Below are positions 29,823 through 29,838 of a stretch of 29,838 nucleotides of DNA, piece by piece. The DNA comes from UBA3792 sp045576895 (GTDB lineage Bacteria; Bacillota; Clostridia; Christensenellales; CAG-138), in assembly GCA_045576895.1 (NCBI GenBank), contig JAZNHI010000131.1:1-29838 (forward strand). Direction: 5' to 3'. The notes under the pieces were generated by a model that saw only the letters and a program-made list of their open reading frames with translations, searched no databases and had not been told where the DNA came from. The number at the start of each line of letters is the position of its first letter. The stretch's first letter is position 1. A program made the position numbers and the translations under genes.

Positions 29823-29828
29823 AGTATA
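29823..29828 (-). promoter_or_regulatory. -10 box of prs promoter
   Basis: TATACT on the - strand, about 35-50 bases before the possible starts; the -35 box would lie outside the window. Confidence 0.5.
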
Positions 29829-29838
29829 TCACAACCGT

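Overview
This 29.8-kb stretch is ordinary chromosomal DNA of a moderately GC-rich, Gram-positive-type anaerobe, most likely a member of the Clostridia. Pointers are the strong AGGAGG-type ribosome binding sites, sigma-A-like promoters, hairpin-plus-T terminators, lipoproteins, an NADP-type glutamate dehydrogenase, a diaminopimelate epimerase, a SipL-like SPOCS/LysM protein (which suggests endospore formation) and a radical SAM/SPASM enzyme. The taxonomic placement is inference. No tRNA, rRNA, CRISPR array, transposase or integrase was seen.

Left part (1-9160, all on +): the 3' end of a BMP-type substrate-binding protein overlapping a metallophosphoesterase; an AT-richer HD-domain gene; tcdA with a DIP1984-family gene; an ABC exporter half-transporter; a Na/phosphate cotransporter fused to PhoU; an MscS channel. 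Middle (9160-17800): gdhA on -, with a perfect palindrome just behind its promoter; a SipL-like protein divergent from a ModE-like regulator that overlaps dapF; a DUF4349 lipoprotein with an ECF-sigma-like promoter; a large lipoprotein made of two tandem copies of an unrecognised domain of about 300 residues; and an overlapping XRE regulator and zinc-ribbon membrane protein pair. Next (17990-22742): an SGNH hydrolase, a dicarboxylate/amino-acid symporter whose mRNA appears to start with a nested hairpin, a GNAT protein, a CofE-like ligase and a CarD-like regulator with tandem promoters.

Right part (22900-29838, all on -): an ABCG-type transporter whose ATPase carries an FHA domain; an AT-rich island with a secreted protein of unknown function and the tail of a papain-like peptidase; a tight three-gene operon of two paralogous small lipoprotein precursors followed by a radical SAM/SPASM protein; and a PRPP synthetase.

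The best candidate for an undescribed system is the 26865-28629 operon. The two precursors share a near-identical leader with the lipidation Cys at the same position and a common C-terminal ending, while their middles are acidic and Pro-rich and differ. That is the expected layout of a maturase acting on lipoprotein-anchored peptides. Next to it, a diverged copy of the last 12 codons of the radical SAM gene lies on the far side of the AT-rich island, which suggests a past insertion or the decay of a second copy.
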